Positions 1 through 14,300 are shown, counted from the stretch's first letter. The stretch: DNA of 64,000 bases from Daucus carota subsp. sativus (GCF_001625215.2 NC_030386.2:14044545-14108544); one strand, 5' to 3'. The notes: generated by a model not told the origin, from the letters alone. Numbers and translations: made by a program.

Positions 1-117
1 CTTTGCTTCTTTTCTTTCTTGCAGCAAGTTTATTATTGATACTTTCTCTGTTTGAGCCTGCTCTATTGCTTCTCCATCTATAAGACTACATTCCATCAAA
101 TCTTTTGGATTCCATAG

Positions 118-281
118 TTCCTGAGCAACCCTCATTCAAACTACAATTCAAACAAGAGTTCCAGCCCCAGTTTGTGGAGACAGAGGAACTGACCAAGCTG
201 CAGTTTATTGTTCTCAAGAAGCTCATTTCGTCTTTGGTTGAACTAAATAAGTGGAATGAGAAGAATCCAGGACTTCAATAG
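118..281 (+). CDS. Terminal exon of an unidentified plus-strand gene (partial)
   Basis: An open frame follows a plausible acceptor (TTCCATAG, ending at 117) and stops at TAG 279-281. It encodes 53 residues that are charged and probably helical, with pieces such as VETEELTKLQFIVLKKL and ELNKWNEKNPGLQ at the C terminus. The first two bases complete a codon from an upstream exon outside or at the edge of the window. The composition is clearly protein-like, but I do not recognise the family. The gene converges on the ABCB gene, whose stop lies 650 bp away on the other strand. It could also be a pseudogene remnant, because only one exon is visible. Confidence 0.45.
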
Positions 282-930
282 GAAAACTCTGCTTGACAGA
301 GCTCCTGAGCTAGGACAATGCTTATAACTTGTAGAAGAATGTAGCGGTAAACATTAATTTTTACATATTTTGGCTAAATTTACTGGTTGGATTACTGATC
401 CGGAGAAGCTGAAGTAACATTCCAGGTAAAAGAAATGCCATTTCTATTTCTAAACCTGATTTAATTCTTATAGCTCAAGATTCTCCCAATTTGATGCTAC
501 CTATATATTCCGAAGAACCAAATCATGTCAATATCATCAACAAGAATATAAAAGCAGCATTTCCATTTCCATTACAAGAACAACTGGTCTTCATTCACAA
601 AGAGCAGTATTACCATTCTGGGGATTTCAGCATTAATGTTTGGGTTAAATGTCAAAACACCTAATGGCTACTGCACATTATAGTGGTTCTGTACTTCTGT
701 CTGATTCATGAAGTTTCCATGAATTCATACACAAATAGAGAGAGATATTTAATGTAGTCAGTTTTGCATGTAATCGTCTGTACTGTGTACGAGTAGAACG
801 ATGCTTTTTTGTAACTGAAGTTTCATATCCTTGAAACAAAACCGGACCCCTCATCAAGAAATTTCTTACAAGACTGTATTCAGAAAGCAGATGTTAACTG
901 CAGAATTTCTAAGTTAAGATTACATATATG
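282..930. other. Convergent intergenic region / 3' UTRs
   Basis: AT-rich DNA between two converging genes. It should hold both 3' UTRs and polyadenylation regions. I see no coding exon or repeat in it. Confidence 0.5.
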
Positions 931-3900
931 TCACGCAAATACATTAGCTTCTGTTTCTGCACGAACAAGGCTAGCGTATATACCATTCAGATGAGAAGCC
1001 ATGAGTTTGTCATGACTTCCAAATTCTGTCACCGAACCTTCCCTAACAACAGCAATGGCATCAGCCTTCCTGATGGTAGTGAGGCGGTGAGCAACCACAA
1101 TGGTAGTAGCTCTCTCGGATACCTTCTTTAGTGCTTCTTGGACGTGCTTCTCTGATTCCAAGTCCAGGGCGCTGCTAGCCTCATCGAGTAGCAACACCTT
1201 TGATTTCTTTAAAATTGCCCTTGCTATTGCAAGCCTTTGTTTTTGACCACCCGAAAGCTGTACACCACTCTCGCCAACCTAATGCAGGAGGTATCGGGTC
1301 ATTTAGGCCATTATCTAAGTAAAATTTGTCATGTTTTATGCAGAGAAGATAAATATGAAGTTAATAGCTAATGTGAACATACCTCAGTTTCATAACTTTG
1401 AGGGAGGCCACATATGAACTTGTGGATATAAGCTTCCTTTGCAGCTTCTTCGATCTCAGCCCATGAAGCATTAGGGTTTCCGAATGCAATATTATCACGG
1501 ATGGTTCCAGCAAACAATGCAGGCTCTTGACCCACCAAAGCTGTTTGCTTTCTCAACCACTTTAAATTAAGTTCTCTGATATCTGACCCTCCCATTAATA
1601 CTTTACCTTGAAGTGGATCATAAAACCTCTGTACCATCCATATTACGGTTGATTTTCCTGATCCACTGCTTCCAACCAAGGCCACCATGCTTCCACCTTT
1701 GACCTTAAGGTTGAAGTTTCTCAATACAATTACTTCAGGTCTTGATGGATATGCAAATGTAACCATCTTGAATTCAACATCAAATGGCTTTGAGGTTTCA
1801 ATCCTCTTAACCTTTCTGCGGTCATTACGTATCAATGGCATGCGGTTGATGACACTGGTTACCCCAGGAATTGCAGTCGAGGCCATGGAAGTGTCTGGAG
1901 CAAGTCCAGCCAGTTGCCCCACGGAAAATGAGCTAAGAACAAGTATTAAGAAAATTTTATACACTTCTCCAAAATTAGCATGATTTTTGTCGACTAAATA
2001 AGCACCAAACCAGAGGGTCAGAGTGTAAGCTGCATACATCGCACCTTGAGAAAACCCCAAGGCTACTCCAAGTATTTGTGACCTTTTAACTGATTTTTTC
2101 TGCGGTTCAGACAAAGCCCTATCAAAGGATTCAACTATCTGTTGTTGTGTTGAAAATGTTGCCACTGTCCTTATATTAGACACTGCACCTGAAGCTATGT
2201 TGCTGGCTCTGGCATAAGAACCGTTGTCCATTTTGGGACCGACATTAATGATCAAGCTAAAGTAACTAGCTCCAAGTGTAAATGGAGTGACCAGAGCTGC
2301 CATAATAGCCAGTCTCCATTCAATAGCGAATGAAACACTAAGACCAACGGCTGCTGAACTCACAGCCATAAGAAAGACTGAAAACCGATCACCAAGAACT
2401 GAGCGAAAACTTATGCAGTCAATTGACAGCCTTGAAACTAGTACCCCAGTGGAGTTCTCGTCAAAATCAAACCAACCTGGTTCTTGTTTTAGTATTGATT
2501 GGAACAGTAAATTCCTAACTCTCTGTGTTAGTTTAGTACCAGCCCAACCGCAGAAACCCTGTTGGCCAGTCATGGAGATAATGCACGCGATTCCAAGCCC
2601 AACCAGTGTCAAACAGAGGTACTTAACATCCCTTTTTAACTTCTCTTCATCATCATCAAAATATACTTGTAGTGCTTGGCCTAGAATAAATGGGAAGACG
2701 GAGAGAATTGCACCAGCAAACATACCAAATATTAGTCCCACCATCAAGAGGCTAAACTCTGGTCTCTGCAGGCTCCATATCTCGGAGAGTCTGTAATCAT
2801 TTGACTTCCCTTCTTTTTGCTCGTCTGCCTCTACTCTGCTTGCATCTTGTGTAGACTTCATATATTGTGACCTCGAAATTTCATGGACTTGCTTCGATCT
2901 TGATGAATCTTGTACTGACTTCTCATGCATAGAGAAATCTGTACCAGCGTGAGCATCAGTGCTTTTCGATGCAGAGTTGGATAATGCATCAGAAGCAAGT
3001 TTAGTGAGATTAAAGTAAGCTCCTTCTTTTTCCATGAGCTGATGATGATCCCCGATCTCAACAATAGAACCCTGATCCATAACAACAATTGTTTGGGCAT
3101 TTCTTACTGTTGCTAGCCTATGAGCAATAACGATGGTTGTTCTGCCAACTGAAATCTTGTCAATTGCCTGTTGCACCAGAGACTCGGACTCAGCATCAAG
3201 AGCACTGGTGGCCTCATCAAGAAGAAGGATCCTAGGATCTTTAATCATTGCTCTAGCCAGTGCAATCCTCTGTTTTTGTCCTCCAGACATTTGAGTTCCG
3301 CGATCTCCAACCTGCCATTGAAAATTACGCCTTGAAGTATCTATATGTACAGGCTGGACAACGGGGAAGTGATTTCAAAATATCTCATACCTGCGTATCA
3401 TAGCCATCTGGAAGTGCGGAAATGAAGTTGTGGGCGTTGGCAGCTACACAAGCTTTAGTAGCCTCTTTCTTAGTGGCATTTTCTCTTCCCATCATCACAT
3501 TCTCTAGTATAGTTGTCGCGAATAGAACTGGTTCCTGACCCACCATCCCAATCTGACTTCTTAGCCAATGGACCTGCAATGTCTTCATATCATGACCATC
3601 CAAGGTGATCAAACCTGAAATTTGAAAGGGTAAATTATGTATGGCTCTCCCATAAAATCTATTTTTATTGCATTTATTGTTCAGCTGAGAATCAATAATA
3701 GTTACCCTGAGTTGGATCATAAAACCTCTCAATAAGAGCAAAAACGGTGGACTTTCCACCTCCGCTAGCACCAACTAGTGCTAAAGTTCTTGAAGGAGGA
3801 ATCACCAGGTTGAGATTGCGAAGAATAAGAATATTTGGACGCGATGGATACACAAAACTAACACCTCTAAACTCAATTTTTCCTCGTGTACTTGAGAGCC

Positions 3901-6489
3901 TCCTACCCTCAGGACTGTATGGATCAATTTCTGGAACTCTATCTATTACTTCAAATACGCGACTGGCTGCAACAGTTCCTTGAGCAAATTGAGCAAAATA
4001 TGACAATGATAATGCCAACCCCCTAAAAAAAAAATTTATAAGATATAATGTTCGACGTTTTTCTTCAATTGATGAGTGTGCAAATCCAGTAAGTTTTCGC
4101 ATCAAACTATTCTGAAAAAATATTCTCAGTCTGTAGGTGAGTTTTGAGATATATGCATTACCTTCCTCCTACATTGACACCAAAAAAGCAAGCTATGGCT
4201 GCACCTCCGGTGATCTCATGCTTAGCAACCAAGATTGAGCCGTACCAGAAAGCCAGTGCCCATGTTGCATAAGTAACCAAGTATATAACTCCCATTCCTA
4301 TACCCTTGGCAAATCCAATCTTTTTCCCAAATGGAACAGAGTTTTCCAATAATTCAGCATATTTCGCGCTTAGTTTGTCTTCTGCTACAAATGAAAAAAC
4401 TGTTCTGATCGAACTTATGGCTTGCTCCGCCACTGTACCAGCACCGCGATAAGTAGCCTACACAGAACATAGCAGACATGTTATAACTTATTAAGAGAAA
4501 TGCAAATGTAAACATGCATGAAAAATTGATCATGTTTGCTCTCCTTTTACCACTTCTTTTGATGTCAGACCAACATAAACAGCTTTATAGGCAATTCCGC
4601 AGAACATAGTCAAGGGGGTGACTGCAAGAACAGCCAGCGAAACCTTCCATGATTTGATAAAACCAACAGCGTATCCACAAAAAAATGTGAATACGTGATG
4701 AATGAAATGTGCCATCTGCATTCAAATTTGTGAGTACGTTAGTAACTCGAGATTCATGGATGACTACTGTAATAATATTGAAAAAAAATTGCTTGTGAAC
4801 AATTTAAAACAAACAAGAGGATTATATGGACTGAACACCTTCTCCCCCATCACTTCTTGTATCTGTGCAACATCGCTTGAGATCCCGTGCATGATATCTC
4901 CTGTATTTATTCCGGTGTCAAAGAAGGCGATATCTTGCCTTAAAACGGCTCTCAGATACTCAGTTCTAATGCGATGAGCAGACCGCTCCCCAGCCAATCT
5001 CCAACAAGTGATTTCTGCCAATGACTAGTTCTAGTTAGTGTCATAAATCAAACAATTTTCAAAAAATAGAATACAGAAAAGTTGGGAGCCTAGGAAACTT
5101 GTGCAGCTTACCCATGTATGCTCCAACAACCACAATCGCTGCTAATCCCATCATAAGCAGACATATCTGAAATTTTCATAATCATAAATCAGAAAACAAT
5201 CATCATTGCGTTATATACTTGGGGTAAAATTGCCTTAACAAGGAAACTATAAGGCTTATGTCATATAGTCTTACTCTTTGTACGTCGTCCATCAAGTGAA
5301 GATTGTTGTTTTTGCTGTCCTTGGCAATTTTATTTACAAATTCCCCGAAAAGCAGAGAGTACCAAGGAAGAGATCCTCCATTAATGAAGGCTCCCACACA
5401 CCCAAATATCACAAGTAAGATATCAAAGTTTGTTGAGAATCTGAATAAACTAAACAGCCCAACTGAACGTGGCGGACCAACATCATCCTCATCCTCATCG
5501 TCGTCTTCAACTTCATACGCAGATTTCCTGTCATTATCATCGTAGCCATGGTCACCACCACGCCCATAATGATGACTGGTTGAGTACTGCTTGCTATCAT
5601 GAACATTGTGACCATGGTTTCCATAATCCTGTTCTTTCGAGATATCATAAGGTCCACTGCTCATATGATTATGTCTACCATGACCATGTGATATTCCGTG
5701 GCTACCATGTCTCTGGCCACCATGGTTGTGCAATGACTCTTGATGATGATCACGGTGACCATGAACAGCCTCATGATCAGGTGTGTAAGCGTGTGAAACA
5801 GAAAGCCATCGTTGATGCTCATCGAGGTTGCTATTAGGATCAAGAACTATCTGCCGCTCCACATCTTGAATAGCATCAAAACTGATCAGACTGAGGCTAT
5901 CCTTCTCAGCCTGAGAGACAGGCTTTCGAGGCCTTCCTTCTACAATCGGCACGCCTGAAGCTCCACGGGACTTTTTGCGTTCATTGCTAGGACCAGAAGT
6001 CGAAGCCATACCTCCAACAAACGATGAGCTAATTCCAGGATCTCTGGCAATATAGCTCTGGAGCTCAAACCTTCCAGAAGGCACTGTGCCATAGCCAGAA
6101 TGCTCGTAGTTCGAATGACTCAAGTTCTGGAAAGCATTAGTAGTCCTGGAAAGGTAATAGTCATTGGCTGACTGCTTGAAAATCCGACTGGTCTGACTCA
6201 TGGGAGTGGCCGTCCACGGGCTGAGTGCTGCACCAAGATTACGTCCATCACGCCATCCTGTGGACTCAAACTGCCACGAAAGCTCCCCTTGCCAGGACGT
6301 GTCAGTGTCAGAGGCAAAGGGAGTTGGGGGCACCACAGGGCGGGATCTTCGTGCATTAGAAAGGTGTGAAAAATTGTACGAGCTGGAGAAAGAACTCATT
6401 CCTGAAGCCGGAATGTGAGATCTAACAGGCGTGGTGTGGCGTGGTCGACGGTGTGATGAATAGTCCATCTCATAAGAAGATTCAGCCAT
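931..6489 (-). CDS. ABCB-type full ABC transporter (P-glycoprotein family) with a His-rich N-terminal extension
   Basis: Nine exons: 6489-5275, 5166-5112, 5014-4839, 4715-4551, 4457-4162, 4022-3706, 3614-3391, 3311-1383 and 1278-931. They join in frame to about 1574 residues in the order TMD1-NBD1-linker-TMD2-NBD2. NBD1 has Walker [10 protein letters not shown] (~720), Q-loop VGQEP, signature MSGGQ, Walker [13 protein letters not shown] and H-loop IAHRL. NBD2 has GSSGSGKST (~1363), [22 protein letters not shown] and VAHRL, so both ATP sites look competent. Family members are plasma-membrane exporters of auxin, lipids or other small molecules; the substrate is not readable here. The protein is about 300 residues longer than usual: residues 1-~350 are Ser-rich, then His/Gly-rich, then acidic (DDDEDEDD) before TMD1 (VGLFSLFRF...). 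Start chosen at MAESSYEM. An upstream in-frame ATG (6576) exists, but the stretch before 6489 resembles a 5' UTR intron ending in CAAG. Confidence 0.93.
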
Positions 6490-8311
6490 ACCTTGAAAAT
6501 CAGAGACAAAACTAAACAAGGAAGTAATATAAGAGATGAACAACAAAAGACAAGAACAACAGTCGCTAAGGAACAACAGAACCTCGTTTCATCCGCCTAT
6601 TTATGATCCTATTCGATGCATCGACACAAAGTTGAGATATCTTTGAAGCATATACATGAGCTCAAAACTGGTGACAGTTAATATATATTCTAATCTGCTG
6701 AGGATCACAATCTAACTTGTACTTCATATCATCTTACTACCACTAAGCAGCGTTCAATCTGTTATTCGGTCAGCGTCGTGTGATTCTCTGCAGTTTGCTG
6801 TTAGATTATACGACGAAGCCAAATGCATTGTCCGAAGGGACGGCAGAGGAAGATTATCAAATCATATTCAGCCGGCAAATATAAAGAGTAACGTAGGTAA
6901 CGGGTATTTTTATGATGCTTTGGGTTATTTAAGGGATTTTTCTACGAAGTTGATTGAGGCTAGACTCGCTCTGCATGCTACATTCGTCTAGTTTTTATGG
7001 TCAAGCTAAACAAATAAACAAGTAGAGGTTTTCATTCAGGGTTTTCTTCTCATTATTGTATTGTTCTCTACCTTATATCGATTGACCTTTGACAAAGAAG
7101 CTGCCCCCTATTAACATATTCAAGTTCAAAGTAGTACTACTAATTAAGCAGGGATTTGCCATTTCTCATCTGCTGGTTCCTTGACTTATCTCTTTAAACA
7201 TCTCCAAGTGTCAGAGACCAAATAAGCCATCAAGAAGTAGGTAAAAGTCTAATCCAGATCACCAAAGAAATCAGTGCAGCGAAAATATAGGTTGAAATGA
7301 TTCCGGCATTAACAAACACTTCCATGAATGTTTTTTTAGTAACAAAGCGATAAACGTTAATAAATCTTCGACCTGGTAGAATAGGGAACACAATAGAATT
7401 AGACTTTATCTGTTCTGGATAAATGTAGGCAGGTTCACAATCAGATTGTAATCATACAAGATGCATTTTTATGATAGTATGCCCTAAAATGGCATGGCGT
7501 ATCTATCTTGTTATGCAGACCATGAGTTTATACAGGGTGGAAAACATAATGGCAACATAAACCAAAACAAGCCATCAAACTCTTCCTTACATAGCTCTCT
7601 ATAAAATCTGAACATATGATTTAAGAGTGAAAATATCAAATGTACAACATACAAATTTAATGCAAACGAAGGGGGGAATGGGAATGCTCTTTCCTACCAA
7701 AATCACAACAACTCCGCTAGTTGGCGATGTTTTGCTCAATACAAATGTACAAGATAATATTCAATCACTTCTCAGAGATAAAAGGCCTGATTATGTAGGA
7801 GCTTCCCATATCCACCTAATATACATAATACTATTGTCGACATCAGACAACCGAGCTCTTCATACCTCAACAGCATTTGGTTAATATAGGTATCATCCTT
7901 TACACCATATCATGGTATGACCACTAACATTGTAACCAGTAACATCTTCAGAGCTTATCTAAGTTTTGACTCGCCCTTGCTTCGAAATGACGACAATGAA
8001 AAGAACGAACGGGGGGCTGCAAATTATAGACAAATTTCAGTGCAATGTTCAGTTTCATGTTGATAATAAATGGCCTAACAACCTAACCTCAACCTCAATT
8101 TATTGGGTAAATTGATGATAAATGGTCTAACAACCTCCTAGACAAGTATTCCAGTTTCGCTAATGATGATATCAGCTTATCAAGAGTAAATATTGGCCCA
8201 GCTCGATATGGTACGTAATGTTTTCTTATTTACAAAAAAAGACAAAAATGCATCTCTTTGATTAGTTGTCCACAGGAAGCAGAGCAAAGTTATATATGTA
8301 CAGTCACCAAG
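6490..8311. other. Intergenic region upstream of the ABCB gene
   Basis: About 1.8 kb between the ABCB start and the 3' end of the CIP7-like gene, transcribed in the same direction. It should contain the ABCB promoter and 5' UTR and the CIP7-like 3' UTR. An 85-codon plus-strand frame at 7627 has no family resemblance or splice context. I see no repeat or RNA gene. Confidence 0.45.
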
Positions 8312-11300
8312 TTAAGAGTGACCTTTCATGGAGCTTCCAGACAGATGATCCTCCCTCAATCTGAAGTTAGCTGGAGGAGCTGGGATTGAACTTCTCAAGG
8401 CTGCAAAAAAAAAAAGAATTATACTTCAATTAATTGAACTAAACTCCTCAAGTTCCTCTATTGAAAAGAAGAGGACTCAGATAAAGCAATTCAGCACCTT
8501 TATGTATTCTAAAAACAAAAGGCCCTTGATTAGCAACGGAGGAGGAAAAAAAAAGGACATGCACTTCTTATACAAAACATATTCGCTGATAAATAAGATT
8601 TGGAGATGTAACAAATGGAATCAGATTTATTAATTAATTAATCAAAATTTTCATTTACAGTGGGTGAGGCTGATTGTAAGAAGACTTTTGTCAATAAAGA
8701 AAAATCCATGGGTGTTTGAGTTAGCTCATTTTCCACTTACAAGCACTTTGGTTGCATCAGATATTTCATCCAAAAACCCCAACCACAGACCACTACACAT
8801 TCCTATATTTCTTTCCTTCCATACATTGAACATGGCCATGGCTATCCCTCAAATTTGAACTCAAAAAGGTCTTCCATTCATTTGCTGTACAGGCAAACTG
8901 TTTTTTGCATAAGCTGAGAAAGGTTTTTAAAATTAATCAGGGGGCACACGCCGAAGCCTTATTTTAAGACATCAGCAAACTGAAGCTTGATTACGTCCAT
9001 ATAAAATACTATAGGCTGTTCCACAGAAACCAGCTGACACTTCTGTTGGTGAGTGCTTACAAATAGAGCTGTCTAGTAAGTAGTAAGTTGTTAAAAGCAC
9101 TACTGTTATATCTTTGCATGTGTAAATTATTGAGCCAATAGTAATTCCGCAATTTTCTTATACGAAACATATTCTCTGATAAATAAGACTTGGAGACGTA
9201 ACAGACGGAATCAGATTCATTGATTAATTAATCAAAACTAACATTTACAGTGAGTGAGGCTGATTGTAAGAAGACTTTTGTCAATAAAGAAAAATCCAGG
9301 GGGTGTTTGAATTAGCTCATTTTCCACTTACACCTAAATTGGCCATTCTACCCCCCCCCCCCCCCCCCGCCAAATTAAAATTATAATGTTAAGTGTTCAT
9401 TTTTCTTTTCTTACTCTTATACAGCAGAAAATACAAAAAGCATCATTTGACAGAATTAAAATCTATGTATCTGATGACAAATAAACATGTACTAAAAAAC
9501 TATAAAAGATAAGATCACCTTGCTCACTATAGAAATCACTTTCACGAAAGGATTCTTCTGAAGCATGATCCTGTGAGAACCCCATTCTTGACTTTCTTAA
9601 ATCTTCGGATGACCGATTAGCAAGATCTCGTCCATCTTCTGTATCATCATCTCCCTCAGAAGTTGTAGCAGAAATCCAATCAACCAAGCTCTCTGTGCCC
9701 CGACTTTTCCTGCCAAATTTCAGTAACCGCTTAAATCCTTTACTCACATCCTTCCTTGATTGAGTGCTCGATAAATTCGCTCCAATCATCGGTTTCTGAG
9801 CACTTCCCCATTTCTTCCGCATCCGAGCTGCATCAGCTTCTGTTTGATTTAATGGATGCAAATTCCATGATGCGGGACTTCCCATCGGGGAGTCAACAGA
9901 GGCATCAATATCAGAGCCATCATGAGGATAAGAAAATGGATGTTGTACACGTGAATTCCATGACATAGGACTTTCACCAGGAGATTCCTGCACAGCCCCA
10001 ACAGCATGCAGGGTAGAATGCGTGGAAGAAGGAAATAAGGATTTGTCTACTTGAGATGATGAGTGCAACACATCTCCATCTTCAGATCCAGAAGTATTCA
10101 GCTTGGCAGATTCTTGACCTACACTTGCCTCTCTGTGATCCATACTAAGATTCTCTTCAGCTGTCCTAGTTAAGCTTGCCTCATCATCTTCATCTCTCAC
10201 TAAAGCTGCTGAATCCTCTGGATCAAAGGACAACTCATCAGATTCATCATCATTATCAATAGACTTGAACATTGAAGCCTTAAGCTTCATCTCGCCAACA
10301 CCACGTCCTCCACTATATTTGTTCTGAAGGAAAGGTTTGTCATAGCGACTTTGTTCTGTCTGCCCGCTGTCAAATTTTCTTGGTGACAAAACCGCTGCAT
10401 CTGAGTTAAAAGCAGACATGCCCTTAGTTTCAGCAGGATTCATGCTGGTCTTCTTCACGGACTGCGACCTCCTTGATTTCTCTTCCTTGACATTGGGTAT
10501 CTCTTCGTTGGTGCTTCTGCTGCGGGTGTAGTTTCTCAATTGTGGGCGGGCAATTTTGCTACCGGCTGAATACGGTTTTGTGTTTTCTTTTCTCAGGTCA
10601 GAAAAGTTGGGAACTGATTGCACAAGAGGATTTTCAGATTGCATTCTTCTCCTTGCTAAACTAGAATTGGAAGCTTTGGAGGCTGACCTTGAAGACGCTA
10701 CCGCCAAATTTCGGGGTGTGGATGATGAGAAATTTCTATTTGGTAAAACTCTCTTATTCTGGGAACTCCTAGAAGCACCATTCCCTAAAGAGGCATCATT
10801 AATAGAACTTTCTTGACCAAAAGATTTTTGTTCTGCAAGCTCAAGCGGATCTTCATCATCACTTTGCAAGAAGTCTGGCTGCTCGCAAAAAAAAAGAAGA
10901 AAAAACCTTTTAACAACTAGTTAAACTTTGAAAGAAAGCAAACATCCAGTTTCCCCATTAACTATCTTCTTGAGATGGAAGTTAAATGCTATATACCTGC
11001 TCAATCTTCAAACTTGACTGATTTTTGAATGATCGGAGTCTCTCTGCACGACGACGGGCACTATATGCCGAATCATTTCTATCTGTCGAACCTAATAATT
11101 TGTCCCACATCTCTCGTCTGCTGCATTCAAATATATCCTGCATTTCTTTCAGTTTTGCTTCTTTCTCCGTTCTTCGAGAACCCCATTCTTCCCTTAGTTT
11201 TGTATCTCTTTTCTGCATATATGTATCATAACATTTGCCTCTTGATTCATCCAATAAGCCAAAGTCAGAGACATTATATTTCACATTGTCCATGTAATTC

Positions 11301-14300
11301 TGGTTATCAGCAAAATCAACATGCAAACCCTCATTAAGCTTTTCCATGTTGCTTAAGCTACCCGAGGAGACGATCATATTTTTGTCCAGCAATTGCGGAG
11401 TAGTATCTTCAACTTGTTTTCTCTCTGGTAAGCTTGATGACACCTGTTCAGTCTGCATGTCATTAGGCTTGCTCCTTCGGGTAGAATTAGACTGCTCTAC
11501 AGGGGCTCGAAGTTTATGTTCAGCAAAGAGCTTCTCAAGCTCATTTGCTTTAATCTTCAGCTCGTCATTGAGTTCCTGATTACCTTTGGTTTGCCTTATC
11601 CTCTGAAGTTGTTCAGTCTCGGGAGTTGTGAATATATCTTCCTGGTCTTTAAAAGCCATCTTACCAGAGAACGATGTTTTATTATTTCCATGAACAGAAC
11701 TGCTCGTGCTTTTCTGAGACTTCCGGGTATGTTCACGTGCAGGGTCTTGCTTCTGGAACACGTTTTTTGGAATCCCAGAATCTTCAATTTTGAGTATAGG
11801 ACTGGCATAGTGCTTCTCAGATGAGGCCAAGGCTTGCTTCTTCATTTCCTCAGTTTCTTTTATCGACTCCATGCTAACTTGAGAAGCTAATGGATCACCC
11901 AAGGAACCTCGATATTGAGCTGAAAAGGCTTCTCGAATTTTTGATCCACCATCAGATTGTCGAGAGTCCATTGCTGTCTTCACAGGGGCCCTTAGTCGTG
12001 AGCGCGGAGCTGATTGCTCCATTGATCCAAGATCTTCCTCTCTGTCCACAATGTGATCTCCTGATGGTTGATATGATTCCTTTGCAGTTAAACTGATGCT
12101 ACTCTTGCTTGCAAAGGTCACAGGTTTCATCTCAGAGAGACCTCCTTTTTTCAGATTAGCAATCTGCATCTCTGAAGTTGCTTGATCTAGAGTTCCACTC
12201 TGTTCTATGGTCCCCTGTTGCTCATCATTACCATAAGAACTCCTAGACCTCCCATGTTTCTTGAAACCAAACCGATCCGCCCTGTCAAAGGAGAAAGATC
12301 TTGATTGGCTTTCAGAAGTTGGTTGGTCCTTGACCCCAGCCTGACTAGAAGATGTATTTGACAAATTCTTATCTTGAACTTTGGATGTCTTAAGGATAAG
12401 ATCAGAATTTTCAGACTCGCATGAATCCCCTGTTCGTCCAGAAGAAGCCACCATGGGTATTATGGGATTTACAAAATCCTTTTTAGAATTGCCCTCCTCT
12501 CTAACAGAAACAGCCGTTTGGTCTTCTGTCCCAACTTCGCAAACAATACCAGGAATACTCCTGAATTCAGGCTTATCGAAACTGGCAGCACTATGCAAGT
12601 TCTTCCTGTCATCAGGTTTGGGCTGAGGAGCTGAGGCTAGAGATGATGTGCATCCTGGGTTGTCAACTTCCTTCTTTTCGTCACTTAAGTCGACACTAAT
12701 GCTCATATCACTGACACCACTCCATCTCCTCAATACGGCCTTCTCAGCTGCTGTGGAACCAGAAGAAATATCAGAGGACAGTCTTCGAAGCTCAGAAGAC
12801 TTTGCAACTACGGGCTTCCCACCACTACCAGTAGAGGTCTCTTTTTGTTTGTTCTCGAACAAGCTTATCCGATCCTGCACACTGAGCCGCCTTGCAGGCG
12901 GACCAGGCTGAGTTTTCAGAGGCTCAACCTCACCACTGCTCTCTTCTTTCTTCTCTAGTGCACTACTTGTGTCGTCTCTCTCAGTGCTGCACTCTCTAGA
13001 ACGTCTAACAGAGAATGTGGGAGAAGAAGAGTTGAGCTGCTGCCACGAGGAGAGCTTTGATTGCTCACCAGATTGCTCATCCGGGATTTGTTCTTTGGTC
13101 GCTTCATAGTCAATGGACATGTCAGATCCATACGAAGATCGTACTGTTCTGTCATCTACTCCAGAGTTCCATGAGTTCATCAGGTCAGGCCGTCTCTCAC
13201 ACAGAGATAAGAATTTGTTGCAAGCATCACTGGAAAAAATATAAAAAAACAATGCACAAGCATATTGTTCACCCCTTTTATTAAACTTTGAAGTAGTAAG
13301 CATTACTATGAGAGAACAAGTAAAACAAACACAGATGTTTGGGGGGTTATATACTTGTATTACTAAAACGAAGATGAACTTTCAGAAACTTACTTAAGGC
13401 GATAGGCACCAAACTGATCTGAAAATATTTGGAGTTCTGACACACTGTCATGATTAAAACCAGCAGCAGCAGCACGAGCACAGGTTGTGGCTATGTCCTG
13501 CTTAACTGCAGCAAGTCGCACATCAATTGCTCTCAGAAGTTCTTTCCTGTGTAAAGATATTAAATTAAATTAAATTAAAGATTAATTAGGTGACTGTTGG
13601 TATGTGTGCGCAGGCATCAATAGATAATTTATTTGCATGCTAACATATACTAGATCACTCTGTAGTATGCCAAAACAATATTATCCAATAAAAGAAATGT
13701 GTATTAAATTATCATCTCCAGGATATATTATAAGTTCCCCAAATATTTTGGGGCTTTATTCATCTCCAAGACCTTTATACATTACCCAACTACACAAGAG
13801 GGTCGTGTAGCACTTATTAACATATATTCTATTTTTGTAGAAGTTATACTTATTACATATATGAAGTAGCCAGCCATTAAGAGTGTCCACTATTTCAAAT
13901 CAGAACATTTTCCTTTTTTAAGCTTTCTCCATGAGTATTTCAAGCAAATCCGGAAAAAAGATAAGGCAATGGGCGCAGATCTACAGAAAAAAGAGTAGTA
14001 CTTTGTTGCATCTGCTGCTGTTGTAGCACCGCTTCTATCTCTCCCTGAAACAGTGAGGATGCCATAATGTCAACAAAAAAAGAGTAAAAGCACAATCTAA
14101 ATGGAATCAAAGTTTAACGTGGTATATATAGTCTAGCGTGGTGTATATACTTGCCCATGGTTTTATTGTTGAAGCAAGCACATATTTCATGATATATGTC
14201 AATAGGTGCAATACTTAAGGACTTCTTATATTCAATGAGTAGAATACAGCCAAAATAAACCATCAATAGAGACAGATTTAGTTAACGGATTAATCTAATA

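Noticed and set aside
5469..5837. His-rich 122-codon plus-strand frame opposite ABCB exon 1
   Set aside because: Codon shadow of the His/Asp-rich ABCB N terminus on the minus strand, which has splice and family support.
7627..7884. 85-codon plus-strand frame upstream of the ABCB gene
   Set aside because: No recognisable domain, no splice context and ordinary intergenic composition.
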